Positions 16,423 to 24,943 of a DNA stretch of 64,000 nt are shown here, in pieces. The notes under the pieces are model-generated. The model saw nothing but the letters and a program-made list of their open reading frames with translations, made no database searches and was not told the origin of the DNA. A program made the translations under genes and the position numbers. Where the stretch lies: NCBI GenBank assembly GCA_019912395.1, contig JAIOIH010000014.1:80800-144799 (forward strand), written 5' to 3'. How positions within the stretch are numbered: the stretch's first letter is position 1; each line of letters opens with the position of its first letter. This stretch comes from Flavobacteriales bacterium. GTDB lineage: Bacteria; Bacteroidota; Bacteroidia; Flavobacteriales_F; PHOS-HE28.

Positions 16423-18420
16423 GTGAAGCTCCTGATCACCACCAGCATCGTACTGTTCCACTTGGCACTTTCGGCACAAACCCCGAGCGATACGCTCATT
16501 GCCGCAACGCCAAGCTGCACATACGGTCTCGGCGAGGTGACCATCGTGGGAACGCGCCACACGGATACCACCTCCACAGTGGGGATCCGGGACATTGAGC
16601 TGTACAACCGGATGAACGTGGCCCAGGCCGTGAACCTGCTTCCGGGTGTGACCCTGGCGGCCTCCGGCGCACGCAATGAAACCATGGTCCACGTGCGTGG
16701 CTTTGATCTGCGGCAGGTGCCACTGTATTTGGACGGCATACCGGTGTACATCCCTTATGACGGTTATGTGGACCTGGCACGCTTCGCCACTATGGACCTG
16801 GCACGCATCGATGTCTCCAAGGGCTTCACCTCCATCCTGTACGGGCCCAATACCATGGGAGGCGCGATCAACATGATCACCCGAAAGCCTGTGGGCAAGT
16901 TGGACTACAACGGTAGCCTCTCCTTGATCAACACCAACGGTGGAGCGGGCAACCTCAACATCGGAACCCTTCGGAAGAAATACTTCCTGCAGGGCGGCAT
17001 CGCATACATCCAACGTGGCGACTACAGTCTTTCCAAGGACTTCGAACCCACCAGGAACGAGGATGGCGGAGTACGGGAGCACAGCGCCTTCACCGACCAA
17101 CGCTTCAACGTGAAGGCGGGCTTCACGCCCAACGAGCACACCGAGTACACAGTGGGCTTCATCCAGCAGCATGGCGAGAAGAGCGCGCCGATCTATGCAG
17201 GCATAGATCAAATGAATCCCCTCCTGACCAAACCGCGCTATTGGGAGTGGCCCAGTTGGGACAAGCAAAGCATCTACTTCATGTCGCGCAACCGTTTGCG
17301 CAAGCAGGCGGATGAACTGAACACCCGGATCTACTTCGACAAATTCCAGAACGCGGTGTTCAGCTATGACGATGCCACGTACAGCACCATGAGCAAGCCC
17401 TACGCGTTCAAGAGCTACTATGACGACCAGGCGGGCGGGGCGCAGGTGGAGTACATCACCCGTGCGGTGCCAAGCAACATGACCAAGGTGGCCGCCACCT
17501 ACCGCTTCGACGAGCACCAGGAGCACAACGAAGGTGATCCCATCCAAACTTACTTCGACAGGACCTGGTCCATCGGCCTGGAGAACATCGTGTACATGGG
17601 TGCCAAATGGCAGCTGATCCCCGGTTTGAGCTACAACGCTCGGCAGAACGACCGTGCCGATGACGTAGTGAGCGGCGAGGTCATTTCCCATGATGGGGCC
17701 GCGATCAACGATGCCTTCAATGGACAAGTGCTGATCCAATTCCAACCTCGCTCGGATCACCGGCTGCACCTATCCGGCTCCAGCAAGACCCGTTTCGCCA
17801 CCATCAAGGATCGGTACTCCTACCGCATGGGCCAGGCGGTACCCAACCCGGACCTGGGGTCGGAGACCGCCATCAATACCGAGATCGGGTATACCGGAAG
17901 CATCAATGACCGGTTGGTGGTGGAGGCCGCCCTGTTCTACAGCCACCTGAACGACGTGATCCAACAGGTGGACAACGTGCAGGGTTCCAAGTGGCAACTA
18001 CAGAATGCCGGGGAAGCCGTATTCCTCGGCGGCGAGCTGGCCCTGAACTGGTCCGCCAGCCCTAAGGTACAGGTGGGTGCCAACTATAGCTACATCCAAC
18101 AGAACAACGTGGACAATCCCGAGATCGAATTCATCGGCGTACCACCGCAGAAGGTCTTCGGCCATGTGGACTTCCGCCCTACGAAATGGATTTTTCTTAA
18201 TGCCAATGCGGAGTACAACGACTCCCGCTACTCCACCAGCTATGGCGGGCAGACCGATCCCTTCGCCGTGTTCAACGCCAAGGTGGGCTTTCACCTGAAG
18301 CAGCACATCACCTTGGAAGCCACAGCGAACAACATTGTGGATGCCAACTACGCCATCACGGAAGGTTACCCCTGCGAAGGGCGAAATTTCATGCTTCGCC
18401 TCCTGTTCCGCTCCATCTAG
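16423..18420 (+). CDS. TonB-dependent outer-membrane receptor
   Basis: 665 residues, starting at a GTG. There is a signal peptide (LLITTSIVLFHLALSAQ). The plug domain covers about 35-155 (EVTIVGTRHTDTTS, VAQAVNLLPGV, VHVRGFDLRQVPLYLDGIP, SILYGPNTMGGAINM), then a 22-strand-type barrel ends in LRLLFRSI. The ligand is unknown. It heads an operon with a sulfite-oxidase-fold lipoprotein, a ModE-like regulator, a hemerythrin and moaA, and has an anaerobic-type promoter site. This suggests uptake of something needed for molybdoenzymes (molybdate, tungstate, a metallophore) or of an aromatic substrate. A siderophore receptor is the default alternative. Confidence 0.88.
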   Translation: MKLLITTSIVLFHLALSAQTPSDTLIAATPSCTYGLGEVTIVGTRHTDTTSTVGIRDIELYNRMNVAQAVNLLPGVTLAASGARNETMVHVRGFDLRQVPLYLDGIPVYIPYDGYVDLARFATMDLARIDVSKGFTSILYGPNTMGGAINMITRKPVGKLDYNGSLSLINTNGGAGNLNIGTLRKKYFLQGGIAYIQRGDYSLSKDFEPTRNEDGGVREHSAFTDQRFNVKAGFTPNEHTEYTVGFIQQHGEKSAPIYAGIDQMNPLLTKPRYWEWPSWDKQSIYFMSRNRLRKQADELNTRIYFDKFQNAVFSYDDATYSTMSKPYAFKSYYDDQAGGAQVEYITRAVPSNMTKVAATYRFDEHQEHNEGDPIQTYFDRTWSIGLENIVYMGAKWQLIPGLSYNARQNDRADDVVSGEVISHDGAAINDAFNGQVLIQFQPRSDHRLHLSGSSKTRFATIKDRYSYRMGQAVPNPDLGSETAINTEIGYTGSINDRLVVEAALFYSHLNDVIQQVDNVQGSKWQLQNAGEAVFLGGELALNWSASPKVQVGANYSYIQQNNVDNPEIEFIGVPPQKVFGHVDFRPTKWIFLNANAEYNDSRYSTSYGGQTDPFAVFNAKVGFHLKQHITLEATANNIVDANYAITEGYPCEGRNFMLRLLFRSI

Positions 18421-18454
18421 AGCCACACGATCCACCTACCTGCGACCACGTCCC

Positions 18455-19072
18455 ATGAAACACCTCCCCAAGTTCATCCTCGTGCTTCTGGTCCCCGTGC
18501 TGAGCTGCCAACAGGCGGTGGACACTTCCGTCGCCGGGGGCACCATGGCCGCGGCCAGCACCGCCTCGGCCAACGAGGGCCATGGCTGCATGAAACGGAT
18601 ACCTTCCGGCGATACCACCTCGTACATCAGCCATAGTATCGAAGTGTATGGTGATGTGGAGACCCCGCTTACCATGGGACTCGAAGACCTGCGCAGCTTA
18701 CCGGTCCATCAGGGAGCCGATTTCGATGTGATCTGCCAGACCGGCACCAAGATGAGCGAAGCGGGTTCCTTCAAGGGTGCCCTGCTGCGCGATGTGTTGG
18801 ACAAGGCCAAATTGGCTCAGGAGAACCACAAGGACCGCAACTTCTATATCGTAGCGCAGGCCACCGACGACTACATGGCCACCTTCTCCTGGGCGGAGAT
18901 CTACAACCTCGCCGTGGGCGACAGCACGTTCATCCTGTATGAAGTGGATGGTGCGTCCATTGGCGGGAAGGGTGAATTCATGCTGATCACCTCCACGGAC
19001 AAGAAGACCGGGCCACGGCATGTATACTGGCTCAGTGGCATCGGCGTACACAAGGTGCGCATGGAATCCTGA
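18455..19072 (+). CDS. Lipoprotein with sulfite-oxidase-like molybdopterin-binding fold
   Basis: 205 residues from the ATG at 18455, with a lipoprotein signal (LLVPVLSC). The body carries EVYGDVETPLTMGLEDLRSL, FKGALLRDVLDKA and KTGPRHVYWLSGIGVHKVRM, the layout of the oxidoreductase molybdopterin-binding domain (sulfite oxidase/YedY fold). A Cys at VICQTGTKMS sits where family members place the molybdenum-ligating cysteine region, but the match is loose and the domain is short, so it may bind an oxyanion or cofactor without being an enzyme. It probably faces the periplasm. Confidence 0.7.
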   Translation: MKHLPKFILVLLVPVLSCQQAVDTSVAGGTMAAASTASANEGHGCMKRIPSGDTTSYISHSIEVYGDVETPLTMGLEDLRSLPVHQGADFDVICQTGTKMSEAGSFKGALLRDVLDKAKLAQENHKDRNFYIVAQATDDYMATFSWAEIYNLAVGDSTFILYEVDGASIGGKGEFMLITSTDKKTGPRHVYWLSGIGVHKVRMES

Positions 19073-19074
19073 AC

Positions 19075-19512
19075 ATGAGCGGCCAGCAACGATCACCGGT
19101 GCATGTGCGCGTATGGCTCGACACGGAGGAGGGCCTGTACCTGGGTGAGGGGCGGGTACGCCTTTTGGAACTCATCGGCAGCACGGGTTCCATCTCCAAG
19201 GCGGCCAGTGCGTTGCACATGTCCTACCGGCAGGCCTGGCAACACGTGCAGGACATGAATGCCGGCACCGGCGAACCGTTGGTACGCAAGGTCCAAGGTG
19301 GTATCGGCGGCGGCGGTGCGGAACTGACCGAGGCCGGTAAGCGTGGCATCACTATTTTTCGCGAAATGCGGCAGCGCATCGATCAATACGCGACGGAACT
19401 TGCGGAAGCAAAGACCTATCGCGACCTGCTGTACAAGAAAGCCAAGGGCACCCGTGCCCCATCAAAACAACACAGACCAACCCGGTCCAAGACCGACATT
19501 CCCAAGACCTGA
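19075..19512 (+). CDS. ModE-like winged-helix molybdenum-responsive regulator
   Basis: 145 residues, starting 2 nt after the previous stop. The N-terminal domain RVRLLELIGSTGSISKAASA followed by LHMSYRQAWQHVQDMN is the LysR-type winged helix of ModE. There is no C-terminal Mop molybdate-binding domain; instead the C-terminus is short and Lys/Arg-rich. It is therefore a half-ModE, as in many bacteria. It likely controls molybdenum uptake or cofactor genes in this operon, possibly sensing through a partner. Confidence 0.8.
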   Translation: MSGQQRSPVHVRVWLDTEEGLYLGEGRVRLLELIGSTGSISKAASALHMSYRQAWQHVQDMNAGTGEPLVRKVQGGIGGGGAELTEAGKRGITIFREMRQRIDQYATELAEAKTYRDLLYKKAKGTRAPSKQHRPTRSKTDIPKT

Positions 19513-19515
19513 AGC

Positions 19516-20220
19516 ATGAAGATCATTGATCCCGAGACCGGAAAACGATTGGACAACAAAGGCCCCAAGCTGGATCCGAGCCTGAAAAAGACCGACCCGC
19601 TGAAGCTGAAGGCGGAGAAAGGCATGGAAGGCGAGGAGGAAAGTTCGCCCATGGACCCGCCGGACGCGTATGGCGGGGCCGTGATCGAGGATGTGCCCTA
19701 CGAGGCCATGCACCCCATGCTGCAGCGCTATATGGACGAGCACAAGGCCGCAGTGGAGATGATCGAGCGTTTCGACAAGGCCATCGGGAGGTTCAAGGAG
19801 GGGCAGTACCGGATGGACGAGGAGATCAGCGCGGACTTCCATGACTTTTTCGAGTTCTTCGACGATAATCTGTTGGACCACAACCGGCGCGAGGAACGCC
19901 AACTGTTCCCCCTATTGCACACCAAGCTCGTCGCCTCCGGGGAGCACAGTACGGACAAGGTGCCGCGCACGGCGATCGACCTGATGGAGGACGACCATGT
20001 CAAGTTCATCCAGTTGGGCGCGCTCTGCTTCAACATGCTCGGTCTGGCCTCGCACCTGCACGATGCCCGCTCAGCCGCTTTCGTGCTGGACACCGCCTGC
20101 AATACGGCGCGTGAACTGACCGAGCTGCTTCGACTGCACATCCACCGCGAGGACAACATCCTCTTCCCGCTGGCGCACAAATTGATCAACCTCGAGGAGT
20201 TCGACCGCATCGCAAACTGA
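19516..20220 (+). CDS. Hemerythrin-domain protein with acidic N-terminal extension
   Basis: 234 residues. The first 50 or so are charged and disordered-looking (PETGKRLDNKGPKLDPSLKK). The rest has hemerythrin ligands: YMDEHKAAVEMIERF (about 75), DHNRREERQLFPLLH, MEDDHVKFIQL and HIHREDNILFPLAHK. It probably binds a di-iron centre and responds to O2 or NO. It sits between a ModE-like regulator and moaA, whose product has oxygen-sensitive [4Fe-4S] clusters, so cluster protection or repair is a reasonable guess. Confidence 0.82.
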   Translation: MKIIDPETGKRLDNKGPKLDPSLKKTDPLKLKAEKGMEGEEESSPMDPPDAYGGAVIEDVPYEAMHPMLQRYMDEHKAAVEMIERFDKAIGRFKEGQYRMDEEISADFHDFFEFFDDNLLDHNRREERQLFPLLHTKLVASGEHSTDKVPRTAIDLMEDDHVKFIQLGALCFNMLGLASHLHDARSAAFVLDTACNTARELTELLRLHIHREDNILFPLAHKLINLEEFDRIAN

Positions 20221-20226
20221 CCACCG

Positions 20227-21234
20227 ATGGATGAGCAAGTCACCGCGTTGACGGACACCTTCGGAAGGAAGCACGATTACCTGCGCATCTCCCTCACCGA
20301 GCGCTGCAACATGCGGTGCTTCTATTGCATGCCCGAGGAAGGGATCCCGCTGCGGCCCCGGGAGGAATTCATGCGGCAGGAGGAACTGCTTTCCATCGCC
20401 GGCACCTTCGTATCCATGGGCGTGCGAAAGATCCGCCTGACGGGTGGAGAGCCGCTCGTGCGCCGCGATGCCGCCGAGATCATCGAGGGCCTGTCCAAGC
20501 TGCCGGTGGAGCTCGCGATCACCACCAATGGCGTCCTGGTGGACCGGTTCATCGATGTATTCCAGCGTTCGGGGCTCCGGAACGTGAACGTCAGCCTGGA
20601 TTCCCTGGACGCCGAACGGATGCATCGGATCGCGCGGCGCGACCATTTCGAGCAGATCATGGCCAATATCCGACTGCTCATGCGCGAGGGCTTCGATGTG
20701 AAGGTGAACGTGGTCCTGATCCGTGGTACCAATGAGGACGAGATCGGCGACTTCGTGCAATGGACGGCACAGGAGAACATCAATGTCCGTTTCATCGAGT
20801 TCATGCCGTTCGACGGGAACAAGTGGGACTGGAGCAAGGGCATCTCCCTGCAGGAGGTCCTCGATACGGTGGGTGAAAGGTTCGGTGCGGGGAACATCGA
20901 ACGAATGATCGACGGCCCGCACGACACGGCCAAGCACTACCGGATCAACGGGCACAAGGGAACCTTCGCGGTGATCAGCACGGTCACGAATCCGTTCTGC
21001 GACTCGTGCAACCGATTGCGCCTCACCGCCGACGGCCGCATGAAGAACTGCCTGTTCTCCGGCACGGAGACCGACCTGTTGCAAGCCTACCGAAAGGGCG
21101 AGGACATTACCGCACTGATCCGCGATACGGTCCTGCACAAGAAGAAGGCACGCGGCGGAATGGAGACCATGGAGGAGTTCCGCAAGCCGGAGAACCATGC
21201 GGGAAACCGCGCCATGCAGACCATTGGAGGCTGA
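20227..21234 (+). CDS. moaA: GTP 3',8-cyclase MoaA (molybdenum cofactor biosynthesis)
   Basis: 335 residues. The radical-SAM motif CNMRCFYC lies near residue 30, followed by KIRLTGGEPLVR. The C-terminal second [4Fe-4S] site is CDSCNRLRLTADGRMKNC. The protein ends in the conserved Gly-Gly tail (MQTIGG). It converts GTP to 3',8-cyclo-GTP, the first committed step to molybdopterin. It is the last gene of the TonB-receptor operon, linking that operon to molybdenum enzymes. MoaC, MoaE and MoeA are not in the window. Confidence 0.95.
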   Translation: MDEQVTALTDTFGRKHDYLRISLTERCNMRCFYCMPEEGIPLRPREEFMRQEELLSIAGTFVSMGVRKIRLTGGEPLVRRDAAEIIEGLSKLPVELAITTNGVLVDRFIDVFQRSGLRNVNVSLDSLDAERMHRIARRDHFEQIMANIRLLMREGFDVKVNVVLIRGTNEDEIGDFVQWTAQENINVRFIEFMPFDGNKWDWSKGISLQEVLDTVGERFGAGNIERMIDGPHDTAKHYRINGHKGTFAVISTVTNPFCDSCNRLRLTADGRMKNCLFSGTETDLLQAYRKGEDITALIRDTVLHKKKARGGMETMEEFRKPENHAGNRAMQTIGG

Positions 21235-21279
21235 TCCCAATTGACAATTCGGCACCGGAAACCCACCCGTGCTGTTTCC

Positions 21280-23163
21280 TCACACCCATTGATCCGACGG
21301 ACGGATCGATCGGATGGACCGGACCTGCTCCACCAGCACCGGCTCCGGCAGCAACATGGCCTTCACTTCGGCGGCATGGCGTTCCAAGTCCTTCCTGAAC
21401 CGTTGCAGTTGCGTCACTGCCTGCTGGTGCAGCACCGGTGCGAGTTCCTCGTAGTAGCGGATCCCGTTGAGCATGTTGGTCTTGAACGTCTCGATGTAGC
21501 GGCGCTGCTTGTCCGTGACATCGTGCTTCATCTGCTCGAACTCGCGTTTGAGGTAATCCACGTAAAGCCTCATCTCGTTGATGAACATGTGGGCGCGATC
21601 GTTCTCGTTCAGCAGGGAGATACGTCCGTAGATGTGGTCCACCATCGTCTTCAGCGGCACGATCTTCGAGAAGTAGGCCAAGTTGGGGCCAGGGCAGATC
21701 GCCACGGCCTCCAGCTTATGGGCCGGCGTCATGTTTCCCTTCAGTAGCACACTGGCACCAAGTCCCTCACAGAGGCAGTCCTTCTCCGTGATGCGTGCGG
21801 CCTGCACAGCATAGGTCAACGGATCGAGGTTCTCCTCCTCGAGCTGCTTCAACTTCAGGTTCTGGTATTGGCGTGAAGCCGTGCAGATGGGGATCTCGGT
21901 GAACTCCGTATTGGTGCTCAGGAATTTCTTGTAGCAAGCACTGCCGGGCCTGTTCTTGGCGATGCGGGCCTTGCGCTGTGCCTCGGAGGTGCTGGGGCGG
22001 AAATTGTGGAATGGGATCCCCAGGGGCGAGGCCCAGCTCATGTAGTAGTCCTCCTTTTTCGCCTTGGTGATCTGCTGTAGCGTCTTCTCGTCCACGTTGG
22101 TGGCTTCGGGTACCAGCAGGAACGGACTACCCCATCCGGTACCGTCCACTCCGTAGTGCTCCCGCAGGAAGCGATCCTCCACGGTGGTACCGATGCCCCC
22201 TTGCACCGCCACGCGGAAAGTGGCGTTGGAAGGCAGCGGATGATGGCCACCCTCTTTCAGGGTCCTGCTGCACAGCGCGAACAGCTCCTCCAACACCTCC
22301 GTGCGCCTCTCCTTGAACTCCTGCAGGATCGGCCCCATCAATACGCCATCGGTAGCGAAGGCATGGCCACCGCAGTTCAAGCCGGATTCAATGCGGAACT
22401 CCGAGACCCAGATGCCCTTCTTGGCGAGGATCTTCCCTTGGATCGTGGCCGAGCGCAGATCGCTCACCTTCAGGACCACTTTCTTGCGGATCACACCCTC
22501 GGCATCGGGGAAGAAATCCGGGAACGTGGCGATATAGCTGTAGATGCGCGGGTTATAGCCTGCACTGATGACGATGGAGGAATCCAACGCGCTCGACGCG
22601 AAGCCGCGGAAGGCCGCCATGCCCTCGGCATATTCCACCGGTAGGGGCGTACCGTCCTTGGCATGCACTGTCCGGTCGATCTTGGCCATGATGTTCACGT
22701 CGATGGCACCTGACCGGACCGAGGCCCGCAGCTCCTGCTGTGCCTGCTGACGCTCATCCCCTTCGGGCATGGCCTTCATCGCCAGGAACTTTTTATGCAG
22801 CGGGTGCTGATCGGCGAGCAGCAGGAAATACTTTTCTATGTCCGAACCTTCCGTGAAGGGCTCGGCGCGCAGGGTTTCCGTGTTCCGTTTCACGATGCGC
22901 TGCACCAGGTCGAGGTAGGCGGTGATGCGCTGTGCCCGATGGTCGATCTCCTTCAGGGGGATCTCGGTATAGGGTTCACCGGCGTTCCTACTGTGGAATT
23001 CGCGCATGCGCTCCACCAGCTCGTCCTCGATGATGGAGATCACGGAGGAGATGCCGAAATGGGCCACTTTTACCGGTGTATCGATGGTGTACCCAAGGCC
23101 CATCACGGGGATATGGAAGGTATGCGGTGAGCTTTCGGGCATAAAGGCGGGGGTCAGTTTCAT
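21280..23163 (-). CDS. Large conserved protein of unknown function with glutamate-synthase-like and Cys motifs
   Basis: 627 residues, no signal peptide or clear membrane helix. Notable segments are HIPVMGLGYTIDTPVKVAHF at the N-terminus, GLNCGGHAFATDGVLMGP near the middle, and AVQGGIGTTVEDRFL. These recall FMN-binding TIM-barrel motifs (glutamate synthase or nitronate monooxygenase type). The last third has cysteines in GSACYKKF, ICTASRQYQ, EKDCLCEGLG and AICPGPNLAYF, enough for an Fe-S cluster. I do not recognise a named family. The promoter has a Crp/Fnr-type site with regulon spacing (23208-23250), which places it with the anaerobic genes. Confidence 0.7.
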   Translation of the reverse strand: MKLTPAFMPESSPHTFHIPVMGLGYTIDTPVKVAHFGISSVISIIEDELVERMREFHSRNAGEPYTEIPLKEIDHRAQRITAYLDLVQRIVKRNTETLRAEPFTEGSDIEKYFLLLADQHPLHKKFLAMKAMPEGDERQQAQQELRASVRSGAIDVNIMAKIDRTVHAKDGTPLPVEYAEGMAAFRGFASSALDSSIVISAGYNPRIYSYIATFPDFFPDAEGVIRKKVVLKVSDLRSATIQGKILAKKGIWVSEFRIESGLNCGGHAFATDGVLMGPILQEFKERRTEVLEELFALCSRTLKEGGHHPLPSNATFRVAVQGGIGTTVEDRFLREHYGVDGTGWGSPFLLVPEATNVDEKTLQQITKAKKEDYYMSWASPLGIPFHNFRPSTSEAQRKARIAKNRPGSACYKKFLSTNTEFTEIPICTASRQYQNLKLKQLEEENLDPLTYAVQAARITEKDCLCEGLGASVLLKGNMTPAHKLEAVAICPGPNLAYFSKIVPLKTMVDHIYGRISLLNENDRAHMFINEMRLYVDYLKREFEQMKHDVTDKQRRYIETFKTNMLNGIRYYEELAPVLHQQAVTQLQRFRKDLERHAAEVKAMLLPEPVLVEQVRSIRSIRPSDQWV

Positions 23164-23207
23164 TTGGCGAAGACCAGCCGGTAGGACGGCACCACACTTC
23201 GCGTTGT

Positions 23208-23250
23208 CAAAGTTGTCGATCCAGGGTGGTTCTTGCGGTGACGTTCATCA
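23208..23250 (-). promoter_or_regulatory. Crp/Fnr-type site and -7 element for the 627-residue protein
   Basis: TGAC-GTTC-ATCA at 23239-23250. On the minus strand a -7-like CAACTTTG (one mismatch) ends at 23208; the centre-to-G distance is 36.5 nt, the same as at the TonB receptor and 39342 promoters. Confidence 0.6.
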
Positions 23251-23377
23251 GGGATCATTGTGGGATCCCCCGTATCCCGCATTTGTGTATGCGGCTGAAC
23301 GCCGATCGGGAACGATCTGAACGTACAAAGATAAGGAAGGTATCCTGGACCCGGTTCAGGCACGGCTTCGGCCTATT

Positions 23378-24943
23378 TCAGGCCACCGGTTCACTGGCCC
23401 TCCTCTCCCGCCGATCCGCGTTCCAATGGGCACCTGCATTGCGAGGCTCCTCGATGGCCTGTTCGCAGATCGCCCGAGCGACCATCACCAGGTCCCGTAG
23501 TTCAAAAAGCTCCATGGACCGTTCGCCGCTCGACCAAACCACATCGGTCCGGTGAAGGATGGTGCCCAGGGCATCCCAGGCCAGTCGAAGGCCCGCATCA
23601 TCACGCACGATGCCGACACTGGTCATCATGCGGTCCTGCAATTCGGCCCGCAGCGCAAGGGTTGTCCGGGAGGGACCGGTGAACATGTAGCGGCCTGACA
23701 CCTCATTCCCGGGAACCGGCTCCCGCCGTTCGGAGGCCAGCACTGATGCGGCCGCGTAACGGGGGATCACCAGGGCCTCCAACAAGGAGTTGCTCGCGAG
23801 GCGGTCGGCACCGTGCAGGCCGCTGCCCGCGCATTCGCCCAAGGCGTACAGACCGTCCAGCCCGGTGCGCCCCTCCCCATCGGTGCGGATCCCCCCACAG
23901 AGATAGTGCGCTGCGGGCATCACGGGGATCGGTTCACGGCCCGGGTCCAGGCCCATCGACCAGCAGTGGTCCAGGATCATGGGGAATTCACGGGCGAAGC
24001 GCGCCTTGCCGATACGGGTTGCGTCCAGCCAAACATGCGGCGCTCCCTGCTCGCTCATCACGGCGTGGATGGCACGGGCCACCACGTTGCGCGGTGCCAG
24101 GTCGGCCATCGGGTGCAGCCCATCCATCAAGCGGGAGCCATCGGGCCGCAACAACACGGCACCCGCACCGCGCACCGCTTCGCTGATCAAAAAGGTCCCC
24201 TTCCGCTCCGGTGCGTACAGTGCCGTTGGATGGAACTGCACGAAGGCCATGTCGCGCAGCGCGACGCCGGCCCGCATGGCCATCGCCACGCCGCTGCCCG
24301 TTGCTCCTTCCGGATTGGTCGTATGGCGATAGACCTGACCTGCCCCTCCGGTGGCCAACACCACGACATCCGCATGTTGCAAAGTGATCTCGCCCGAATG
24401 GATATCGATCGTCCGCACGCCATTGCACCACCTTCCCCCGGGGCCGTCCGCCACCAAGAGGTCCAGCGCCAGCAGTGATTCGGTCACGGTAATGTTCGTG
24501 CTCAACTTCACCTGGGAGCGGAGCACGCGTACCAGTTCCGCACCCGTGCGGTCGCCGCGATGCACCACCCGAGCGGTACTGTGCCCTCCCTCGCGTGCGG
24601 CATCCAACCGGCCCTGGCCATCGGTATCGAAGCGGGCCCCTCTCCTCAGCAGTTCATGGATGCAGGCTGAACCTTCCTTCACCACGCGCTCCACCACTTC
24701 CGGGTCGCAACGGCCCGCCCCCACCTCCAGGGTATCGTCCCGGTGCTTTTCCCAGGAATCGGCCGGGTCGGTCACCGCCGCCACGCCTCCTTGGGCCGCA
24801 TGTGAATTGCTCATCTCCGGCGGGGCCTTCGAGAGCATCCGGATCGTCCCCTCACCACCCTTCATCAGATCGGACAAGCGAAGGGCGAAGGCCATCCCGG
24901 CCACACCGCTACCCACCACGATCACGTTCAACGGTCGCGTCAT
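23378..24943 (-). CDS. nadB: L-aspartate oxidase NadB
   Basis: 521 residues, normal length. The FAD site is VIVVGSGVAGMAFALRL, followed by NSHAAQGGVAAV and the succinate-dehydrogenase-family signature HSTARVVH. The substrate-site motif HPTALY and MPAAHYLCGGI, GLHGADRLASNSLLEALV are present. It oxidises L-aspartate to iminoaspartate using O2 or fumarate, feeding NadA. Its ATG overlaps the nadA stop (24940-24943). It is the distal gene of a norC-norB-nadA-nadB run in which each gene overlaps the next. Confidence 0.95.
   Translation of the reverse strand: MTRPLNVIVVGSGVAGMAFALRLSDLMKGGEGTIRMLSKAPPEMSNSHAAQGGVAAVTDPADSWEKHRDDTLEVGAGRCDPEVVERVVKEGSACIHELLRRGARFDTDGQGRLDAAREGGHSTARVVHRGDRTGAELVRVLRSQVKLSTNITVTESLLALDLLVADGPGGRWCNGVRTIDIHSGEITLQHADVVVLATGGAGQVYRHTTNPEGATGSGVAMAMRAGVALRDMAFVQFHPTALYAPERKGTFLISEAVRGAGAVLLRPDGSRLMDGLHPMADLAPRNVVARAIHAVMSEQGAPHVWLDATRIGKARFAREFPMILDHCWSMGLDPGREPIPVMPAAHYLCGGIRTDGEGRTGLDGLYALGECAGSGLHGADRLASNSLLEALVIPRYAAASVLASERREPVPGNEVSGRYMFTGPSRTTLALRAELQDRMMTSVGIVRDDAGLRLAWDALGTILHRTDVVWSSGERSMELFELRDLVMVARAICEQAIEEPRNAGAHWNADRRERRASEPVA

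Noticed and set aside
16423-18420. Calling the TonB receptor a siderophore receptor
   Set aside because: No ligand-specific motif is visible and the operon carries molybdenum genes, so the substrate is left open.
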